Shown here: positions 1 through 13,664 of the stretch, one piece after another
How the letters are laid out: the number at the start of each line of letters is the position of its first letter
How positions within the stretch are numbered: position 1 is the stretch's first letter
Assembly: GCF_014217255.1 (NCBI RefSeq)
Contig: NZ_CP059404.1
Coordinates: 1,116,001-1,180,000, forward strand
Origin: Corynebacterium incognita
Lineage (GTDB): Bacteria; Actinomycetota; Actinomycetes; Mycobacteriales; Mycobacteriaceae
DNA length: 64,000 bases
Direction of reading: 5' to 3'
Program-made: the position numbers and the translations under genes
The notes under the pieces: model-generated
Database searches by the model: none
What the model saw: the letters and a program-made list of their open reading frames with translations, nothing else
Told to the model about the DNA's origin: nothing

Positions 1-224
1 CGGTATCACGCTCAGGGCGGATGACGTGATGCACGCCGATCTGCTCCAGGATCCGGGCGTGCTTATCCGATTGGACGCAGTGAGAATTGAGGCCCCCAGG
101 TGGCCGCCGATGGCCACGACAATGCGTTGCGCCTCATCCAGCCCCAATTGCCACAGCGCACGAGTTCCGAGGCCAGGGAGGTGCCACATCGCCCCAACCC
201 GATGACGGTGACCGGTGGTGTCCA
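1..224 (-). pseudogene. ktrA: Degraded KtrA/TrkA-type K+ uptake regulatory subunit (N-terminal fragment)
   Basis: KtrA is the cytosolic NAD-binding regulator of Ktr potassium channels. Reading leftward from ATG 224, the Rossmann start VTVIGLGRCGTSLASELVR (with GxGxxG) appears only after a one-base shift. The stretch LDEAQRIVVAIGGHLGAS then appears in another frame, and DKHARILEQIGVHHVIRPE in a third. About 20 residues expected between the last two blocks are missing. No single frame is open across the region, so the gene is broken by several frameshifts and a deletion. It lies 17 nt downstream of the equally broken ktrB, the usual ktrBA order, and runs off the left edge. Family assignment comes from recognised KtrA phrases; sequencing error could explain single-base shifts but not the deletion. 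Confidence 0.75.
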
Positions 225-241
225 TGAGGAAGGAATCTTTC

Positions 242-1378
242 TTAGCCAATGAAAGGCCTTTCTTCGGGGTAGTCAAAGCGCCTGACTACCGACTTTGCCG
301 CCAGCGCCGCAACCAGCGTGATGGGACCGATGCGCCCCAGGTACATTGTCGCCACGAGCGCCAACGCCAAGACGTTGCTGAGGTGTGCCGTGATGCCGGT
401 GGACAGTCCCACGGTGCCAAACGCCGAGACGACCTCCAGAGTGATCTGGTCCGTGGTGAACTCCGGGTCCCAGACAAGGAGCGTTCCGACGCCTAGCGCC
501 ACCACCGTCACGCCCGCCGCCGATGAACATGAGCACGTCAGTCATCATGAGCGACAACGGCGACATGTCGGCGTAGTCCATGGTATTAAAGCGCGCGGTG
601 CGGGGCGTCACGCCTTGAAACAGCGCGGAGACGAGCTTGCCATGCAGTGGCAGATGTGCGAGCGAGCGGATCCATTCCGACGCCCTGATGGCCAGCGCTC
701 CGACCACCATCAGGAACGCGGTCATCCCCAGCGTGACGCGGGTGGTCACGGACCACCACGGAAGAGAAACCGTGTCCGCACCGCGCGAGCGCGCCCACCG
801 CGCCATCACGCGACGAAACAGCTCGCCGACAACCGACACGCCCAGGCCCCCGATCACCAGCGCAGACATGATCGCACCGAGGAAAACCCAGTCGCTAGCA
901 AAGCCCATGAGGTTGTCGCTGTACAAGCTGGACCCGGCGTTATTGAAGGCAGAGACCGCGTGAAAGGTGCCGCGCCACGCCGCCGTGAGCGCAGGCTCAC
1001 CTTGCGGGAGATAAACAATCCCGCCAGGGAGGTCAGGGACATGATTCCAAAGCCACCCACCTGGATGAGCAGCACGATGACCACTTGCCCCAGGAGCGAC
1101 CAATGCGTGGCGGCGTCCACCATCACCACGCCCGTTAGTAACACAGCGGATGTGGCCGTGAACAGCGCGTGGATGAAGCCGGTGGGCTCGCCCGTCGCGC
1201 TCGAGATAGGCAGCATAAGAACAACGCCCCCCGCAAAGATGAGGAGCAAGAATGAAAGTGCGACCAAACGGGCTGCTTTATAGCCGGCCGCTTTCACTGT
1301 GCGTGGCACAAACAATGTTCGTACGCCCGCGCCCAACACACAATTCGCATTGAGTGACCAAGACCACATTACTGTCAC
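242..1378 (-). pseudogene. ktrB: Degraded KtrB/TrkH-type K+ channel subunit
   Basis: KtrB is the membrane pore of the Ktr K+ uptake system. Three overlapping frames carry consecutive KtrB blocks. The first (about 1378-1000) includes LPISSATGEPTGFIHALFTA and LLIQVGGFGIMSL. The second (about 1010-520) includes WRGTFHAVSAFNNAG and GVTPRTARFNTMDY. The third (511-242) includes EVVSAFGTVGLSTGI and ends FDYPEERPFIG. Compared with the usual roughly 450-residue protein, about 40 residues are missing at the first junction and about 45 at the second. The second gap follows MFIGGG and removes the third filter loop (GGxGGTxGG), so no functional pore can be made. It precedes ktrA in the normal order. The true start is unclear (GTG 1378 or an internal start). 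Confidence 0.85.
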
Positions 1379-1459
1379 CCGCAGTAGATGTCACCTATTA
1401 TTTGTGTAACCTATTGACACGCAAATGAAACAACCGAACAAGCAAAGAATCTGACGCAC

Positions 1460-1494
1460 AAAAAATGGTCCCCGGGTGGGTACCCGGGGACCAT
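1460..1494 (-). terminator. Rho-independent terminator of the surface-protein gene
   Basis: A perfect 13-bp stem (1465-1477 with 1482-1494) closes a 4-nt loop and is followed on the minus strand by a T run (1464-1460). It lies 24 nt after the stop codon of the gene ending at 1518. Confidence 0.85.
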
Positions 1495-1517
1495 CGGGCC
1501 GTTAGCGCAGCTGGATG

Positions 1518-2984
1518 CTAACTACGAACAAAACGACCAAGTTCGAAGCCAAACAGCACACGTTGGCCGGAGATGCCCTCGAAGCTGCGGGACTCGCCAG
1601 CGCTGTTGTACACGGTCAGTGTGTAAGGCTGGGTTTTCAGCTCAGCGCTGTCACCGTCCTGGTCCACCCACGCGGACCCGTTGTAGGTGTAGGTCTCGGT
1701 GACAGTCTCGCCAGTCGGCGTGGTGTAGGTCAACTCGAACGGACGATCCGTCGGGTAGTCAGCCTGTGCAAGAGAATCGGAGCCAAGGTAGTTGGCAAAG
1801 CCGTCCACGTTCTGAGCCCAAGCGAAGGCGAAAGTCTTTGTCACGGTCGCACCGCTATCGGTAGTGACGGTGATGTCGTAGGAACCGGCATCGTTGAGGT
1901 GCACCTGGCCCTTCAGGGTCTTGGTTGCCTCGTCCACAGTCAAGCCATCAGGAAGACCGGTCACAGTGAAGCCTTCGCCCTCCGGAACACCGGTGATTTC
2001 CAGCGTCACCTTCTTGGAGGTGGCGAGCAGGCCGTCCGGGGTAGCGTTAACGATGTCCAGCGTGTTCTCCTCGACTGGCTTATCAGCGATATCGATGTTC
2101 AGCGGAATCTCCTTGGTCTCACCGTTGTTCTCCACAACAGCGGTCGCCGTAGCGGCTCCCGCCACCAGCGGGATACCGGTGATAGTGCCGGTAGCGAGGT
2201 CCACCTTCAGACCCTCAGGAAGGCCCTTTACTTCCTTCAGGGTCCAGCCCTCACCGGTCACGGTGATGGAGCCGGTAGCGTCCTTGCCCACCATCGCGCC
2301 GTCCAGGGTGATGGAAGCCTCAACCGGAGGCAGCGCCGGAGTGGGCTCTTCGGTGGTTGGCTCCTCAGTCGGGGCCTCAGAAGTTGGTTCCTCAGAGGTC
2401 GGCTCTTCAGTGGTCGGAACTTCCGAGGTGGTCTCCTCTGGGGTTGGAAGCACCGGGGTGCTGGAGCCGTCAGACGATCCGCCACAAGCAGATGCCAGAG
2501 CAGCAATTGCACCGGCACCCAACAGCAGTGCGGCTGCACCACCGAACACCTGGCCGGTGTTGGTGCCGTAGCCATTGAGCTTAGACTCAAGGTCAGCAGC
2601 CATGCCGGCCAACTGCGGGTTGTGGATGCCAAGCTGCTTTTGCATGTTGGTGTTCAGGCGCTCAATGTTGCCCGAGACGTTACCCACGCCAGGAATGTTG
2701 AGGTCACCGGCAAGCGCCAGCGGGGCAAGCAAGACCAGCGGGATTCCGATGGCAGAACCGACGGCTACGCAGCCCATGTCGGAAGAACCGCCGCCAGAGA
2801 GGCTCGAGGTCGAGAAATCAGAAGATCCGTCGACAGAGGAACCAATGCTAGACAGCGAGGATGCAGAGGAGTCGGCGGACTCGGCCACGGCGGCCGGTAC
2901 AACGGAATTGGTAGCGAGCGATACGGTAGCGGCTACTGCGACTGACGCAGTGACCAACCGATTGCGGCGGAGTGAGTTCTTCAC
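1518..2984 (-). CDS. Secreted/cell-surface protein with Pro-Thr-Glu linker and Ig-like (He_PIG-type) repeats
   Basis: The 488-aa product starts at GTG 2984 behind an AGGAG ribosome site. Residues 1-35 form a signal peptide (KNSLRRNRLVTASVAVAATV, then AVAESA). A Ser-rich stretch follows, then two hydrophobic segments around residues 75-95 and 145-165. Next comes a low-complexity linker of repeated EEPTSE/TEEPT units, about residues 180-220. The C-terminal half contains at least two beta-rich repeats marked by GLPEGLKVDLATGTITGIP and GLPDGLTVDEATKTL, typical of putative Ig / Rib-like surface domains. There is no LPXTG motif or C-terminal anchor. The two internal hydrophobic segments may hold it in the envelope, with the repeats exposed. 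The exact function is unknown; adhesion is only a guess from architecture. Confidence 0.7.
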   Translation of the reverse strand: MKNSLRRNRLVTASVAVAATVSLATNSVVPAAVAESADSSASSLSSIGSSVDGSSDFSTSSLSGGGSSDMGCVAVGSAIGIPLVLLAPLALAGDLNIPGVGNVSGNIERLNTNMQKQLGIHNPQLAGMAADLESKLNGYGTNTGQVFGGAAALLLGAGAIAALASACGGSSDGSSTPVLPTPEETTSEVPTTEEPTSEEPTSEAPTEEPTTEEPTPALPPVEASITLDGAMVGKDATGSITVTGEGWTLKEVKGLPEGLKVDLATGTITGIPLVAGAATATAVVENNGETKEIPLNIDIADKPVEENTLDIVNATPDGLLATSKKVTLEITGVPEGEGFTVTGLPDGLTVDEATKTLKGQVHLNDAGSYDITVTTDSGATVTKTFAFAWAQNVDGFANYLGSDSLAQADYPTDRPFELTYTTPTGETVTETYTYNGSAWVDQDGDSAELKTQPYTLTVYNSAGESRSFEGISGQRVLFGFELGRFVRS

Positions 2985-3439
2985 GTGAAGCTCCTGTCAT
3001 TGTCGTAGATGTGACCTGCCGGCGCACCCTCAATGGATGTGACTATTGCGGATTCCACTTCTCCAAGTGACCGACACTACTTAAACAATATCCATTTCTT
3101 TCCCACTTGTTACACAGTTGAGCAGCCAATATAAGAGCGAGCTCAATTAAGAGAAAATCACCGCGTTGTAATTTCAATGCCGTATGAAGCGCTCGCCTGC
3201 ACAAAACCCGTTCGCTTCGCCGAACCCCCCCCCTCCGACAGGCACACAGTCTCCCATTAAGTACAACCACCCACTTATGGGTGGCCCTTCGCACAGTGTT
3301 CATCCAGGCAAAGATACAAACCCCCGGTAAGACATTGTGCGTTTTCTGTGGTTTTTGGTTGTGCGGGTACCTGTAATGATGTGTGCTAGTAGTTTTTGCA
3401 CGATCCAGTCGGCCTGGCGGGGTGTGGGTAGGAGAAAAA
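2985..3439. other. Intergenic region between surface-protein gene and rRNA terminator
   Basis: No coding sequence is supported here. The region is fairly AT-rich near 3060-3180, where the promoter of the leftward surface-protein gene should lie, but I could not fix the -35/-10 boxes. A short hairpin (CCACCCA, loop CTTA, TGGGTGG; 3267-3284) is visible, with no T run on either side. Confidence 0.5.
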
Positions 3440-3486
3440 AGGGGGAAGAGGCCCAGGGCACGCTGTGTGGTGTGCCGTGGGCCTCT
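3436..3486 (-). terminator. Terminator of the rRNA operon
   Basis: A long GC-rich inverted repeat (about 3448-3461 with 3471-3485, GAGGCCCA paired with TGGGCCTC plus inner pairs) is followed on the minus strand by C- and T-rich tracts (3447-3436). It sits about 33 nt downstream of the 5S 3' end. Confidence 0.85.
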
Positions 3487-3518
3487 TTTGGGTTTATTGA
3501 GTTGTTTTATGTTGTAGT

Positions 3519-3635
3519 GTCGGCGGTTACTTACTCTCCCACACCCTCCCGGGTGCAGTACCATCAGCGTGAGCAGGCTTAGCTTCCGGGTTCGGAATGG
3601 GGCCGGGCGTTTCCCTGCTACTATTGCCACCGACA
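3519..3635 (-). rRNA. rrf: 5S ribosomal RNA
   Basis: The minus strand shows the actinobacterial 5S sequence, including GGGGAAACGCCCGGCCCCAT-like and AACCCGGAAGCTAAGCCTG segments and terminal complementarity GTCGGTGGC / ACCGCCGAC. Its length of about 117 nt is normal. It is the last gene of the operon and ends are good to a few nucleotides. Confidence 0.95.
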
Positions 3636-3686
3636 AACCTTCAGGACACACACTATGGGTGTGTTTCTGGTGGTGTTGTGTCAAAT

Positions 3687-3706
3687 ACTGCATAGTGGAC
3701 GCGTGC
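3687..3706 (-). other. 23S-5S spacer arm of the pre-23S processing stem
   Basis: On the minus strand this 20-nt segment is complementary at 18 of 20 positions to a segment 5' of 23S (6934-6953). The two would pair to bring together the ends of pre-23S rRNA, as known for RNase III processing stems. The pairing is read directly from sequence; the processing role is inferred. Confidence 0.65.
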
Positions 3707-3764
3707 GACAAGTTTTGTCATGTTTTTGTTGTTTTTTGTTTCACCAAGTGTTGTTTGGTGTTTG

Positions 3765-6840
<3,076 letters not shown>

Positions 6841-7287
6841 CTTGATTAAAAAAACAAACAAAACACACTACAAAACAAAACCAAACACACACCCACCAAT
6901 CCACAAAAGAACCAGTACATATGTGTTTGTAATGCTCGCGTCCACTATACAGTTCTCACACAACACCCACACCACCAAAAAACCAGACCACCCACAAGCA
7001 GCCCACCTTCAATGATGCGGCAACCAGAACACACAAACGCATGTCCCAGACACCCAACAGCATGCCAACACACTCAAAACTTCTATCTTTTGCATCAAAA
7101 ACGTTGCACAACAGCACGCAGGTAAAAAGTTGCTTCTACAGCGCCCCACAATAGGCACCGGGTATGCGTCCACCCGATTTACATAACGGCAGCAGCACCA
7201 CACACGGGCACTCAACCACCACACCTGACACCCCCGCACACAACCGTGTACACAACATGCCAGGAATAAAAAATAATAATGCTCCTT
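6841..7287 (-). other. 16S-23S internal transcribed spacer
   Basis: This 447-nt spacer contains no recognisable tRNA, as is usual in corynebacteria. It is low in G on the plus strand. Near the 23S end it holds TGAGAACTGTATAGTGGAC on the minus strand (about 6940-6958). This resembles the leader element at 9101-9122 and includes one arm of the pre-23S stem (6934-6953). Confidence 0.75.
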
Positions 7288-8805
<1,518 letters not shown>

Positions 8806-9270
8806 GGCTCGTGAAAAGCCCAAACCTAACCAAAATAAGACAAACCACACAAACACCCACAACCAAAAGCCGCAGAATGCCCATGTAGCTGACAAAAAAT
8901 ACTACAAAAACTGACCCCCACCCGACGGGGCAAACAGGGCCAGAAACATCATCACACACAAATGCAAATCAGTAAATCACAATGCAGCCAATGAAACACT
9001 TAAATGTTTACAGTAACGCCCTCATCAAAAAGCGCCACCCGGCACACACCACAACCACCAACACACCATGCGCAACAACACAAAAAATAAAAAAGTACAT
9101 TGGCACACTATTGAGTTCTCAGACAACGTCACCACACCACAACCCCATGACGGCACAAAACCACCACAAAGAAGATAAGCGAGTGTTTGGCCAGCACCTG
9201 TTTTCCTCCCGCCACACAACCAGAAACAATCAGTTCCTGTGGGGCGCTGTCGGTCGCGCTGACCTAGATA
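8806..9270 (-). other. rRNA operon leader
   Basis: This 465-nt untranslated leader lies between the promoter and 16S. It contains the minus-strand element CTGAGAACTCAATAGTGTGC (9122-9103). A related element occurs in the 16S-23S spacer, so it is probably an antitermination/processing site. No protein-coding gene is supported. Confidence 0.65.
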
Positions 9271-9299
9271 AACTTACACACCACACAAACCAAACACAA
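9271..9299 (-). promoter_or_regulatory. Candidate rRNA operon promoter
   Basis: The minus strand shows TTGTGT (9299-9294), a 17-nt spacer and TAAGTT (9276-9271), followed by GGTCAGCGCGACC. Its position upstream of the long leader suits an rrn promoter. Additional promoters cannot be excluded. Confidence 0.5.
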
Positions 9300-9344
9300 A
9301 TCCCCAGCACAACACACAAAAACATGGGTTGTTAATGCACCGGT

Positions 9345-10451
9345 TTAGGCGCCCTTTTTCAAGCCAAAGAAGTTCTCGAGTCCACCCGTCCACGGGTTGG
9401 CCCGGCGCGCCATCCAGCGCAGCACCACGAAGTTTGAAACAAACAGCACCGTCGCCACACCGATAAGCACTCCATCACCGAATACGCCTTCCGAACGCGC
9501 GGCAATCAGCGCGATGAAGCCAACCCCAACCAGAATCGGATAGAAGACCGTTCTTACAGTCGCGATGCTGAACTGCGCTGCGATAGTCGGCGTGACTAGT
9601 GCCAGGAGCACGATGGGCACCATCTGCCCAGCATCAGCTCGAAAGAAGGCAAGAACTCCGCACAACAACGCGGTGGGCACCACGTTGACCATGCCGACCA
9701 GCGTTGTGTGGGTCGCCCATTGCGTGCGCGTGCCGCCTAAGGTGAGGAACTCCCTAAAACCGGAAAACATTGATGCCGACATCGCTGTCGATCCAGAAAG
9801 AACTGCGATTGATCCCGCCGGGATAGCTATCTCAACGGAATCCCAGATCGCGCTACCCAAGAACACGATCACGGCAACAACGGCAATGACGGCCCACACA
9901 AGCATCCAGCCGCGAATTTGCGATGCCCACACGATTTGACCCAAGGGTGTCGCGGGCAGCCCAAGGCTACGGAGTGTGGTTTTACCGCTGGTGTTCGTAG
10001 CCATGTCTTGAACCCGTTCATCGGTGGAGCGGTAATCAATCGCGGATACCGGCCACACCATCGCCGCAAGGAAGCAACATCCCACGATGACAGGAACCCA
10101 CCAGGGCGCTGGGCTCCCCATCAAGAACTTGATGACCAAGGCCACACTCGTCAACATCGCCGCTACTAACGCATGGAGTCGGCGATGCAGGGCCATGTGC
10201 CCGGTGCCCAGGTTCAGCACGCGGTAGACCGCGGGTTCCTTGCCGCCTCCCCAGACCCACAGTCCCAACATCACCGTTGCGCCAGCATCGCGCCACACCT
10301 GGTCGGTTCCCGTCCATAAAAAGGCGACAAGCATAAATAGAGTCCCGTACGTCAGGCTCGATGGCGTGAGCAGCAGGTGCCGTGCAATCGCTAGGTCCGA
10401 CGTGGCGTTTCGCCGCGGGGTGACGGCCTTGCTATAGGTCGGCGCTGTCAT
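9345..10451 (-). CDS. ABC transporter membrane subunit (last gene of the GntR operon)
   Basis: The product is 368 aa, taking ATG 10451 with GGAGG just upstream. It has a cytosolic N-terminus, hydrophobic segments near residues 35-60, 85-130, 180-235 and 260-345, and a basic tail. No catalytic motif is seen, as expected for an ABC-2-like permease. It overlaps the ATPase gene before it by 20 nt. The five genes 13630-9345 are thus translationally coupled. It presumably forms the channel for the ATPase at 10432-11325. Substrate is unknown; YtrABCDEF-type systems in Firmicutes respond to cell-envelope antibiotics, but that role here is inference from organisation alone. Confidence 0.7.
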   Translation of the reverse strand: MTAPTYSKAVTPRRNATSDLAIARHLLLTPSSLTYGTLFMLVAFLWTGTDQVWRDAGATVMLGLWVWGGGKEPAVYRVLNLGTGHMALHRRLHALVAAMLTSVALVIKFLMGSPAPWWVPVIVGCCFLAAMVWPVSAIDYRSTDERVQDMATNTSGKTTLRSLGLPATPLGQIVWASQIRGWMLVWAVIAVVAVIVFLGSAIWDSVEIAIPAGSIAVLSGSTAMSASMFSGFREFLTLGGTRTQWATHTTLVGMVNVVPTALLCGVLAFFRADAGQMVPIVLLALVTPTIAAQFSIATVRTVFYPILVGVGFIALIAARSEGVFGDGVLIGVATVLFVSNFVVLRWMARRANPWTGGLENFFGLKKGA

Positions 10452-11325
10452 GGCGGCCACCTCCTTGTAGTGCCCACACGGCGTTTTCCAGGGTGATTTC
10501 CTTGACGCGGACGCGCCCTTGGGCACGCGCGGCGTCGAAAAGCGCGATGATGTCATCGTCGCTGTGCCCGCGCATGTCGACGATCGCTTGGGTACCCAGG
10601 CGCCCTTCCTCGCGGTGGAGAACTGTGAGGTCTTGCACCAGGGCGTCGACAAGCTCGCCGGGGCCGGCGAGCTCCAGGATATTGTTGGCGAATTCCTCCG
10701 CCCCACCGGCAATGGTGGCGCCATCCTTGCCCAGGAGCAGTACCGTGTCCAGGCGGCCAGCAATTTCGTTGACATGGTGGGTGGACACCACAATCGTGCG
10801 CGTGCCGCGGAATTGCTCCAGGACGTCGTAGAATTCCCGGCGCTTATCGACGTCGAGTCCCAGGTACGGTTCGTCCAACAACACCAGCTCGCATCCGGAC
10901 GCAAACGCGCACGCGATGCCCATCGCGGACTTCTGGCCGCGGGAGAGCCCCGAGTAGTTTTGTTTCAGCGGCAGCTCAAAACGTTCCGTGAGCTCGTCGA
11001 GGATGCCATCGTCCCAGTTGGGCCACCGCGCCGCGCCGATGGCGGCGAGCTTCTTCAGGCTCCAGCCGTCGACGAGCGGGGCATCAATGCCCATGAGGAT
11101 CGTGCGGTCCATGACGGATTGGTTATCAAATGGTTTCTCGCCGAAGACCTCCAGGCCGCTAGCGCGGACCTGACCCGCGATGGCGCGCAGCGCAGTGGTT
11201 TTGCCCGCGGCGTTCGGGCCGATGAGCCCATGAGTTTGGTCGGGCCTCAAAGTAAAGTCCAGGTCTTCAAGCACCGCTCCCGCGCCGTATCCAGCGCGCA
11301 TGGTTGTTGCTTTAACGGCGTGCAT
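10432..11325 (-). CDS. ABC transporter ATP-binding protein
   Basis: The 297-aa protein has a Walker A motif GPNAAGKTT, a signature motif LSRGQ, a Walker B ELVLLDEPYLGLD and an H-loop VSTHH. These are in the correct order and spacing for an ABC-type nucleotide-binding subunit. The start ATG 11325 has GAGGAG upstream and lies inside the end of the preceding permease gene (14-nt overlap). It resembles the second ATPase of this operon (12351-13259), including the EPYLGLD string, so the two may have arisen by duplication of an ATPase-permease pair. It probably powers export through the adjacent permease(s). Confidence 0.85.
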   Translation of the reverse strand: MHAVKATTMRAGYGAGAVLEDLDFTLRPDQTHGLIGPNAAGKTTALRAIAGQVRASGLEVFGEKPFDNQSVMDRTILMGIDAPLVDGWSLKKLAAIGAARWPNWDDGILDELTERFELPLKQNYSGLSRGQKSAMGIACAFASGCELVLLDEPYLGLDVDKRREFYDVLEQFRGTRTIVVSTHHVNEIAGRLDTVLLLGKDGATIAGGAEEFANNILELAGPGELVDALVQDLTVLHREEGRLGTQAIVDMRGHSDDDIIALFDAARAQGRVRVKEITLENAVWALQGGGRHDSADL

Positions 11326-12361
11326 TGTTGCTGCTCCTCAGTCCATTGGTTGACAGTTGTTTGGCCGGCCGCACACCGCGCCCGGCGGTGGCGAAGAAGA
11401 CAATGAGCGTAAGCGCCGCGAGGATGCCATACGCGATGAAGATGGGCGTCGAGATTGCTGCCCCGTCAACGAAGCCGATGGCCATCGACAGGGGCAACGC
11501 CACGGCGAACATGGCGGCAAAGGTGACCCAGACGCTGAGACCCGAGAGACCAACGAACATGACGGCGGTGATGACGCTCAATAGGGTGATGTGGCCTCCA
11601 TACTCGGGGAATAGCGTCACCTCGAGCAGTGCCGCGAAGACGGCCGCAATGGCCGGGCCGGTCAGCAGAGTCACCAGCATCCATTCCCGTCGGGTCTTGC
11701 CGAAAGCCTGCCATGTGGCGAGAGTTCGACTGATGGTGAGGACACCGGAAGCGCCCATGGCGATGAAAAGGACCGCGTACGACGCACCCAGCGGGGAATC
11801 GACGGGTGTCAATTCCGTCACGATGACCACCACGGCGGCGAACACCGCACTCCAAAGAATCTGCGGATACACCAACAGACGCACTGCCAACGGACCGAAA
11901 GGAAGCACCTCGACATCACCGATAGCCAAAAAGGAGCTCAGCTTGTTTTCATCAGCTCGCGCGGTAGGCACCTGCCAGTAGGACAAACATGCCCACAAGG
12001 CGGTGAGGAGAAGCGTCAGTCCAATAATCAGCCACCCGCCCCCGCTGGGAACGAGGCCCCCGTTGAACACAGCCATTGCTAGGACCGGCAGGAGCACGAC
12101 GACGCTGACGACCAGTGCTGCTTTGAGAAACACGGTCCGCCGTAATCCGAACGCGCGTGCGTTGATCGCCGACGGGGAGAACATCATGATGCAGATAAAC
12201 AGCATTGTCGCTGTCCACACCGCCAAGCCAATCGAGATATTGCCTTCAACGAAGAATTGATTGGCCGCCGTCATGGCATACGCAACGAGGAGGACGTAAC
12301 CGAGGAGCAGCCACATCCACCGCAGCTGGGAAAGATGGGCGCGAATCAGTTTAAACGTCAT
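11312..12361 (-). CDS. ABC transporter membrane subunit (first permease of the GntR operon)
   Basis: The product is 349 aa from ATG 12361 (MTFKLIRAHLSQLRW). A GTG nine nt upstream is possible. About ten hydrophobic segments alternate with short loops, and the C-terminal tail is basic (GRGVRPAKQ). The start overlaps the preceding ATPase by 11 nt and the end overlaps the next ATPase by 14 nt, showing coupled translation. It lacks known motifs and is called a permease because of its topology and position between two ABC ATPase genes. Substrate unknown. Confidence 0.7.
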   Translation of the reverse strand: MTFKLIRAHLSQLRWMWLLLGYVLLVAYAMTAANQFFVEGNISIGLAVWTATMLFICIMMFSPSAINARAFGLRRTVFLKAALVVSVVVLLPVLAMAVFNGGLVPSGGGWLIIGLTLLLTALWACLSYWQVPTARADENKLSSFLAIGDVEVLPFGPLAVRLLVYPQILWSAVFAAVVVIVTELTPVDSPLGASYAVLFIAMGASGVLTISRTLATWQAFGKTRREWMLVTLLTGPAIAAVFAALLEVTLFPEYGGHITLLSVITAVMFVGLSGLSVWVTFAAMFAVALPLSMAIGFVDGAAISTPIFIAYGILAALTLIVFFATAGRGVRPAKQLSTNGLRSSNNARR

Positions 12362-13259
12362 CGCCGCCACCCCAATCCTTGCCCAGGAAGACTCCTAGGG
12401 CCTCGTCGATAGGCAGGTTGTGAACGGCCACCCCTTCGGGGAGGGCGAGGGCGTCGAGCGCCTCGCGCTTGAGCACCGCGCGCTCCTGTCCAGGCATCCC
12501 CTCGGAGTGCACCGCGAGAGTGAGAACGTCGCGAGGCAGGCTGCTGGCGGTCACCGTGACGAACGCGGCGTCTACGTCCGCGGCGTCCATGTCCATAAAG
12601 ATGGTGCCGTCGCGGCCCAGCAGCAGGTAGTGGTCGATGACCTTCGCGGACTCACCCAGGTCGTGGGTGGCCATGACGATGGTGCGCGGGTTGGCCTCCT
12701 GCGAGCGCAGCAGCGCCCGGTAGAAGACCTCCCGGTTGCGAACATCAAGGCCGAGGTAGGGTTCGTCGATAAGCGTGAGCGGCGCGTTGGCCGCCAGGCC
12801 GATGATGATGCCGACCATGGAGCGCTGGCCGCGCGAGGCTTTGGAATACTTGGTGCGCGGGTCCAGCTCAAAGGCGTCAATGAGCTCCTTCTCCTCGGCC
12901 GCGTTCCAGTGCGGGAAACGGGCGGCCGCGACCTGGAGGACCCTCTTCAGTGACCAGGTGGGGGGATACGGGACGTCGATTCCGGCATAGACCGCCTCAT
13001 CCATGACGGCAGCGTTATCGAAAGGCTGCTTGCCAAACACCTGCAGTTCGCCGGCAGTGTGCTTGAGCTGGCCGGCGAGCAAGGACAGCAACGTGGACTT
13101 GCCGGTGCCGTTGCGCCCGAGCAGGCCATAAATCTGGCCATCTTCGAGGGCGAAATCGACGCCGGTGAGTACTTCCTTTTTGCCGTAGCTCTTACGCAGC
13201 CCGCGGGCGATAACGGCGGTGGATTCACTGGCATGGGTGGTATTGATGTCGTTTCTCAT
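12351..13259 (-). CDS. ABC transporter ATP-binding protein
   Basis: The 302-aa protein shows Walker A GRNGTGKST, a signature-like ASRGQ (preceded by YSK), Walker B PLTLIDEPYLGLD and H-loop MATHD. The signature reads SRGQR rather than SGGQ, as in its paralogue downstream. ATG 13259 overlaps the stop of the GntR gene as ATGA. An N-terminal extension of about 15 residues precedes the ABC domain. The pairing GntR-ATPase-permease is characteristic of YtrA-type envelope-stress operons. The transported compound cannot be told from sequence. Confidence 0.85.
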   Translation of the reverse strand: MRNDINTTHASESTAVIARGLRKSYGKKEVLTGVDFALEDGQIYGLLGRNGTGKSTLLSLLAGQLKHTAGELQVFGKQPFDNAAVMDEAVYAGIDVPYPPTWSLKRVLQVAAARFPHWNAAEEKELIDAFELDPRTKYSKASRGQRSMVGIIIGLAANAPLTLIDEPYLGLDVRNREVFYRALLRSQEANPRTIVMATHDLGESAKVIDHYLLLGRDGTIFMDMDAADVDAAFVTVTASSLPRDVLTLAVHSEGMPGQERAVLKREALDALALPEGVAVHNLPIDEALGVFLGKDWGGGDDV

Positions 13260-13630
13260 TTGTACATCCCTCGGCTTTCAGCAACACGGTCCAATAGCTC
13301 GTGCAGTGCTTCGCGCTCGTAACCCAGCCGGACGGCTTCATCAATGAGCGGAGCGACGTATTCCGCAGCGAAGTCACTACGGCGTCGCGAGCGAATATTG
13401 TCCACCGCACCCTGGGCGACAAACATGCCCAGGCCCCGGCGCTTTTCCAGTACTCCGATATCGGCCAACAGATTCAGCCCCTTCCGGGCGGTTGCGGGGT
13501 TAATGGAATGGAAGGCTGCCAACTCATTGGTGGATGGCGCCTGGGCCCCTTCTTCCAAGGAGCCGTCCACGATGGAGTCCTCCACGAGCGCGGCGATTTG
13601 CCGGAACAACGGTTGCGTTGAGTTGTCCAT
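13256..13630 (-). CDS. GntR-family regulator, YtrA subfamily
   Basis: The 124-aa protein has an N-terminal winged helix (about residues 8-75) with the GntR phrase PSTNELAAFHSINPATARKG and wing RRGLGMFV. The short C-terminal two-helix tail (about 50 aa) is the size seen in the YtrA subfamily, too small for a FadR/HutC ligand domain. It is the first gene of an operon with two ABC ATPase-permease pairs, whose transcription it probably represses. A strong inverted repeat over its own promoter (13665-13688) supports autoregulation. Confidence 0.85.
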   Translation of the reverse strand: MDNSTQPLFRQIAALVEDSIVDGSLEEGAQAPSTNELAAFHSINPATARKGLNLLADIGVLEKRRGLGMFVAQGAVDNIRSRRRSDFAAEYVAPLIDEAVRLGYEREALHELLDRVAESRGMYK

Positions 13631-13664
13631 GTTCCCTCTCGTTAACGCTATCCATGAGTTACTC

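Noticed and set aside
3043-3711. Long minus-strand open frame overlapping 5S rRNA
   Set aside because: It runs through 5S and its terminator, has no ribosome site or family, and is explained by chance in rRNA sequence.
6841-7287. Possible tRNA genes in the 16S-23S spacer
   Set aside because: No T-loop GGTTCGAATC-type sequence or acceptor stem was found on either strand.
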